From assembly GCA_003648245.1 (NCBI GenBank), contig QMOO01000043.1, positions 1-8,729 of the forward strand: a DNA stretch of 8,729 nucleotides. Reading direction: 5' to 3'. This stretch comes from Caldisericota bacterium. Lineage in GTDB: Bacteria; Caldisericota; Caldisericia; B22-G15. Positions 8,401-8,729 of this stretch are shown here, in pieces. The notes under the pieces were generated by a model. That model searched no databases. It had not been told where the DNA came from and worked only from the letters and a program-made list of their open reading frames with translations. The translations under genes and the position numbers were made by a program. Position 1 is the stretch's first letter. Every line of letters begins with the position of its first letter.

Positions 8401-8729
8401 CATAAACACCATTGGAAACAATATTTTCTGCATGCTTTTCAGTCGCTGCAAAGGATATAAGCGCCAAAGCATCCACAGCATCAGAATCTGAAGCGTTTAC
8501 AAGGGTGTTGGTTCCATAATTTCTTACGGGGGTAAGTCGTGTATCACCTGCATCTACTGTAGCATTTGCTGAATTATATATATATTCGCCATAATAATAG
8601 TTTGCATAAAGTTTTACACCAGAATCTGCATTAGATAAAGTTATATTTCCTGTCCATATGCCGTTTGTTAAGTTAATAATATTGGGTGTAACTGTTCCTC
8701 CTGAAGTAGAAACAAAAAGTTTGACATTA
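2444..8729 (-). CDS. Giant multi-domain Ig-like repeat surface protein with C-terminal copper-amine-oxidase-N-like domain (gene B, 5' end outside window)
   Basis: The reading frame is open from the right edge to a TAA at 2446-2444, giving 2094 complete codons. The start lies outside. The GTG at 8476 is internal: 84 further in-frame codons continue the same domain upstream, and no ribosome site precedes it. Domains in order by position: partial Ig-like DHF repeat (8728-8159) interrupted by two EF-hand-like modules (8590-8204); ten DHF repeats (8158-5105); domain X (5104-4790); domain Y (4789-4391); duplicated Z1 and Z2 (4390-3599); OmpL47/chitobiase-C-like domain (3589-3341); two Ig-like domains (3340-2846); copper-amine-oxidase-N-like domain (2839-2447). 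There is no LPXTG motif, C-terminal membrane segment or catalytic domain. The Thr/Ser/Asn/Val-rich, Cys-poor beta composition is that of an extracellular fibre or adhesin. That role, and export by Sec, are inferred; the signal peptide is not visible. The ligand is unknown. Confidence 0.95.
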   Translation of the reverse strand, partial: NVKLFVSTSGGTVTPNIINLTNGIWTGNITLSNADSGVKLYANYYYGEYIYNSANATVDAGDTRLTPVRNYGTNTLVNASDSDAVDALALISFAATEKHAENIVSNGVYDNGEYIYDDVDGDNLVSVGDKRLTYVGNYRYGTVVQSGDSDIGTALISFGATELHTDHVVTNTTYDSLYGESNVFAVSTSAVDHFEFTTIPSPQTAGVPFTVTIYAKDSAGRTVTSFNEQVTLSSSPAMGVSTNPSPVVFVNGVWTGSVTLNTPSTAVKLIATYGSATGESNTFALQGTLNHFSFSYIPSPQKVGQAFYVEITARDGNENIVTNFLGNVNLTLNPAGPVSPSTVGPFVNGKWSGYITVNASFSSVQIIATDAGGSGMTGASNAFSVLGPLDHFHFSSIGPQASGVPFHIRIEAHDMDHNLIYDLNTTLTLTSSVGNIIPGTVTMTNGVFEGDVTIDTPTPDVFITATAEGKSGNSNHFSVSAGLHHFTFDPVASPQTAGTQFWVKIYAKDHLDNVIPNFSATVSLSATVPTNYVIEPTSVTFQNGMWQGYVTLYKAGTNVQLRADFASKYGLSNTFNVIPGPLHHFEVTSNDPDLVTGEYRPIGPQTAGCVFNPGAHPENALRVTAVDQWGNTVTTYTGTIHFTSTDGAAVLPPDYTFVLANNGSTTWSGVTMNTPGIHTITVYDTSNPGVSGTSEPFSVASPVLDHFDFDPIGPQTINNSFNVTIYAKDPNGYILSAYDDGDTWGVMGVATCDTILSASSGNINGGATYTTPTFTLGKITVSVILDTPSPNMKIKAEKPAFSVSSLSDPFTCASNVLHHFQFEMIPNQTAGVPFQITITARDIAGSLITIWNGVANLSASTGPGTITPTSTTAFTDGRWTGTVTLNTPNPSVQIFAEDPSTHKMGMSNIFSVYGALDHFVFDTISSPQTAGESFTIKMYAKDSLGYTIPNFSDQVNLSVNLGTITPTVTSYFSGGVWIGEVVLTGAGDNIKITAEKNGHTGDSNLFTVLPGPVHTFEFTTIGPQTVDIPFTVTITAKDEFGNVCTNFNGGATLSAVNSTVIEPTSITFTSGVWTGDVKLGEAGTDVQLKVTLTTPSVESLSNTFSVAKGLDHFLISTIGNQSKGVPFEITITAQDEDGATFTSFTGTVDVTCSLGVGSILPVSLGPFVNGSFTGEITITKPGENVTITVTDPVTGKTGTSNAFNVVGDKLVFKSSPQVVNLEEKSQPIIIGLQSPDGNPLVASEDITINLTTTSSTGEFSIDGATWGVNTITFPSGSNEASFYYKDSTPGAWDITVSSENYESATQRITVTGTNANGSGSVTMTPDSALTGDVVNITFTFTATYNLSGGAVKLTVPVGFPNPQITQPQGNGFVSVIPENGVSLGTINVSANSLIINIQTMASGKRITIKYQNVTVPNVPNVYTFSFMTMGAGGTFVPIATQPQFTVERGFSLEILSLSVEPLSAGVNASFSLVIRVGTRGALDVSDDINIKFPTGTQIPASIPSGMIKINDTELTTSPIVNQSSSTITIKTPVPIPAETTAKIEISANAGIVNPSVAGTYSIEVTTLKETTPASFSFTLSPPPPIQNVEVQVKPQSAGKEAEYTINFRISMNLLEGDRIYIKFPNGTYLPSVIQPAAIEISGFPIYHEPLVIGRLLVIILSAPLPKGDAYISISKSAGIRNPEIPDKYILYLYTSKDLTEVPSSPYEIVSTPVTVIHVNPPAPDGINGWYVTKPRITFEARGEGEVETYYWWDDEAPSLYIGEITAPEGEHILHYYSKSKGVDNAEPVRTKSFKVDSTPPKITILEPQKEYTNKENLIISGITEPGILVACSGSRTTSNSKGQFTLKVKLSQGLNTLKVQAIDSAGNTGEVTIKITLDTAPPYLKLDPSLKKWMEVYEPTITIKGEVEVGAVLTINGQPVNVNPDGTFSYTVTLMEGNNSIHITATDKAGNSTDIYLPIKYIKRTIVKIKIGSRTVYVNDEPHEIEAAPWIDKESGRAMVPLRIIAEAFGATVEYRYVSYGDERVSIIFNMKRIDLRIGSKIAYIDGFPVTLDVAPVIINGRTFVPIRFVMETFGAKVDWDPFTREIIITYPAP
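2447..2839 (-). other. C-terminal copper-amine-oxidase N-terminal-like domain (Cu_amine_oxidN1 type)
   Basis: The last ~130 residues show two lobes with the family hallmark: VKIKIGSRTVYVND, then AAPWIDKESGRAMVPLRIIAEAFGATVEY, and LRIGSKIAYIDG, then VAPVIINGRTFVPIRFVMETFGAKVDWDP and REIIITYP. The R-T/A-x-VPxRxxxExxGAxVxW pattern is diagnostic of the domain named after the N-terminus of some copper amine oxidases. It occurs mostly alone at the ends of secreted bacterial proteins. No copper amine oxidase catalytic domain is present, so no oxidase activity is implied. A role as a wall- or surface-contacting terminal module is inferred. Confidence 0.9.
2846..3340 (-). repeat. Two C-terminal Ig-like domains in tandem
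   Basis: Copy 1 (3340-3095) has GITEPGILVACSGSR, GQFTLKVKLSQGLNTLKVQA and DSAGNTGEVTIKI. Copy 2 (3094-2846) has GEVEVGAVLTINGQPV, GTFSYTVTLMEGNNSIHITA and DKAGNSTDIYLPI. The shared pattern G-x-F-xxx-V-x-L-xx-G-x-N with D-x-AGN is that of the Ig-like domains often found N-terminal to copper-amine-oxidase-N-like or anchoring domains. They act as structural spacers. Confidence 0.78.
3341..3589 (-). other. OmpL47 / chitobiase-C-like Ig domain
   Basis: The stretch NPPAPDGINGWYVTKP, then ITFEARGEGEVETYYWWDD, EGEHILHYYSKSKGVDNAEP and FKVDSTPP, matches the layout of domains usually annotated as OmpL47-type or chitobiase/beta-hexosaminidase C-terminal-like (an NGWYVT start, a Y-x-W-D core, an EGxHxLxYYS strand and a final KVDxTPP linker). 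These are non-catalytic beta-sandwich spacers in extracellular proteins. It links the upper stalk (Z2) to the two Ig domains nearest the C-terminus. Confidence 0.68.
3599..4390 (-). repeat. Tandem duplicated ~130-residue domain Z1/Z2
   Basis: Z1 (4390-3977) and Z2 (3976-3599) share matching motifs in the same order: LSVEPLSAG and VQVKPQSAG; INIKFPTGTQIPA and IYIKFPNGTYLPS; MIKINDTEL and AIEISGFPI; IEISANAGIVNP and ISISKSAGIRNPEIP; AGTYSIEVTT and DKYILYLYTS; and a closing PASFSF or SSPYEI. A proline run (PPPP) near 3980 links the two. This looks like an old internal duplication of a beta-rich domain. I do not recognise the family by name and assign no function. Confidence 0.72.
4391..4789 (-). 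other. Domain Y of gene B (uninterrupted GSGxVTxTP beta-sandwich)
   Basis: The domain begins GSGSVTMTPDSALTGD, followed by ITFTFTATYNLSGG, KLTVPVGFPNPQ, GNGFVSVIPENG, ITIKYQNVTVP and VYTFSFMTM, and ends FTVE. The same motifs occur in the N-terminal region of gene A, where the domain is split by a ~150-residue insert. This intact copy is therefore the internal reference that defines the insertion boundaries in gene A. It is an extracellular structural beta-sandwich by inference. Confidence 0.8.
4790..5104 (-). other. Domain X of gene B (Ig-like, FYYKD signature)
   Basis: This domain of about 105 residues starts KLVFKSSPQ and contains QSPDGNPL, NLTTTSSTGEFS, ASFYYKDSTPGAWDITV and a final RITVTG. 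It aligns with gene A 1448-1101 (KLVFTTGHAP, SSGNPV, NLSTSS, ASFYYYDESAGTWSIT, SITVNPG). It is a beta-rich Ig-like spacer with no known activity. Here it follows the DHF array and precedes domain Y, the reverse of the order in gene A. Confidence 0.8.
5105..8158 (-). repeat. Array of ten Ig-like DHF repeats in gene B
   Basis: Ten consecutive units have starts at 8158, 7864, 7564, 7282, 6985, 6619, 6280, 5983, 5692 and 5401. Most are 94-100 residues; the fifth is 122 and the sixth 113. Consensus features are LDHFxFxxI, SPQTAG or GPQT, PFxVTIxAKD, a small FxGxVxLS strand, a TPTxxxFxNGxWTG strand, VxLxTPxxxVxIxA, and a closing GxSNxFxV. These match the bacterial Ig-like or filamin-like surface repeats of giant secreted proteins. 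The fifth unit also has the TGTIHFTSTDGAA and LPPDYTF signature of a well-known Ig-like repeat type. The sixth holds two cysteines (ATCDT and FTCAS) that could pair. Unit 9 begins with a degenerate VHTFEF. On the plus strand each boundary is visible as a recurring stretch like aaatgatcaag. The array probably forms a rigid stalk. Confidence 0.9.
8204..8590 (-). repeat. Two tandem ~65-residue EF-hand/dockerin-like modules inserted in an Ig-like repeat
   Basis: Copy 1 (8590-8396, 65 residues) and copy 2 (8395-8204, 64 residues) share the pattern GEYIY, then GD[TK]RLT, V, NY, GT, V, DSD, ALISF, ATE, H, N and YD. Copy 2 carries a textbook 12-residue calcium loop, DVDGDNLVSVGD, with Asp at positions 1, 3, 5 and 12 and a hydrophobic residue at 8, as in dockerins and EF hands. 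Copy 1 has NSANATVDAGD in its place and has lost the first acidic ligands. The pair lies between strands of a DHF repeat: TNGIWTGNITL and VKLYANY precede it and YGESNVF follows, where uninterrupted copies have a short turn. Calcium binding by copy 2 is inferred. A single loop per copy argues against a classical paired dockerin. Confidence 0.8.

Noticed and set aside
8474..8476. GTG codon as the start of gene B
   Set aside because: The frame stays open for 84 more codons to the window edge. Those codons contain the first part of the same module (GEYIY to DSDA) and a DHF-type repeat, and no purine-rich ribosome site precedes the GTG.

Overview
The window is filled by two very large, co-directional genes on the minus strand. 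Both are truncated by the window edges. Each encodes a mosaic, secreted, multi-domain surface protein built from immunoglobulin-like (Ig-like) beta-sandwich repeats. No enzyme, RNA gene, mobile element or CRISPR array is visible, and no convincing plus-strand gene.

Layout, in transcription order (right to left): 8729-2444 is gene B, whose N-terminus lies beyond the right edge. Its first visible domain is an Ig-like repeat interrupted by two tandem copies of a ~65-residue EF-hand/dockerin-like module. Ten more copies of a ~100-residue Ig-like repeat follow (called here the 'DHF repeat' after its [LV][DNH]H[FT]xF start). Then come two different beta-sandwich domains (X and Y), a duplicated domain (Z1/Z2), an OmpL47/chitobiase-C-like domain, two more Ig-like domains, and a C-terminal two-lobed copper-amine-oxidase N-terminal-like domain. 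After a 53-base gap (2443-2391) with a perfect AAGGAGGT ribosome-binding site and a 14-bp AT palindrome, gene A (2390-1) starts with a Sec signal peptide. It reuses domains Y and X in the opposite order, with a carbohydrate-binding-like jelly roll nested inside Y. An Ig-like domain and DHF repeats follow, and the gene runs off the left edge.

The sequence is AT-rich by eye. Strong AAGGAGGT Shine-Dalgarno use, a bacterial signal peptide and the copper-amine-oxidase-N-like C-terminus point to a bacterium. DHF-type repeats with such a C-terminus are, from memory, typical of deep-branching, often thermophilic anaerobes (Caldisericota, Dictyoglomota, Firmicutes-like or candidate phyla). The phylum cannot be fixed from this window.

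The two genes are paralogous mosaics, probably co-transcribed, and plausibly form long extracellular stalks, sheath fibres or adhesins. The most notable observations are the two independent domain-in-domain insertions (EF-hand-like module in B, jelly roll in A), the X/Y order swap, and a close DHF-repeat match between A and the last repeat of B.
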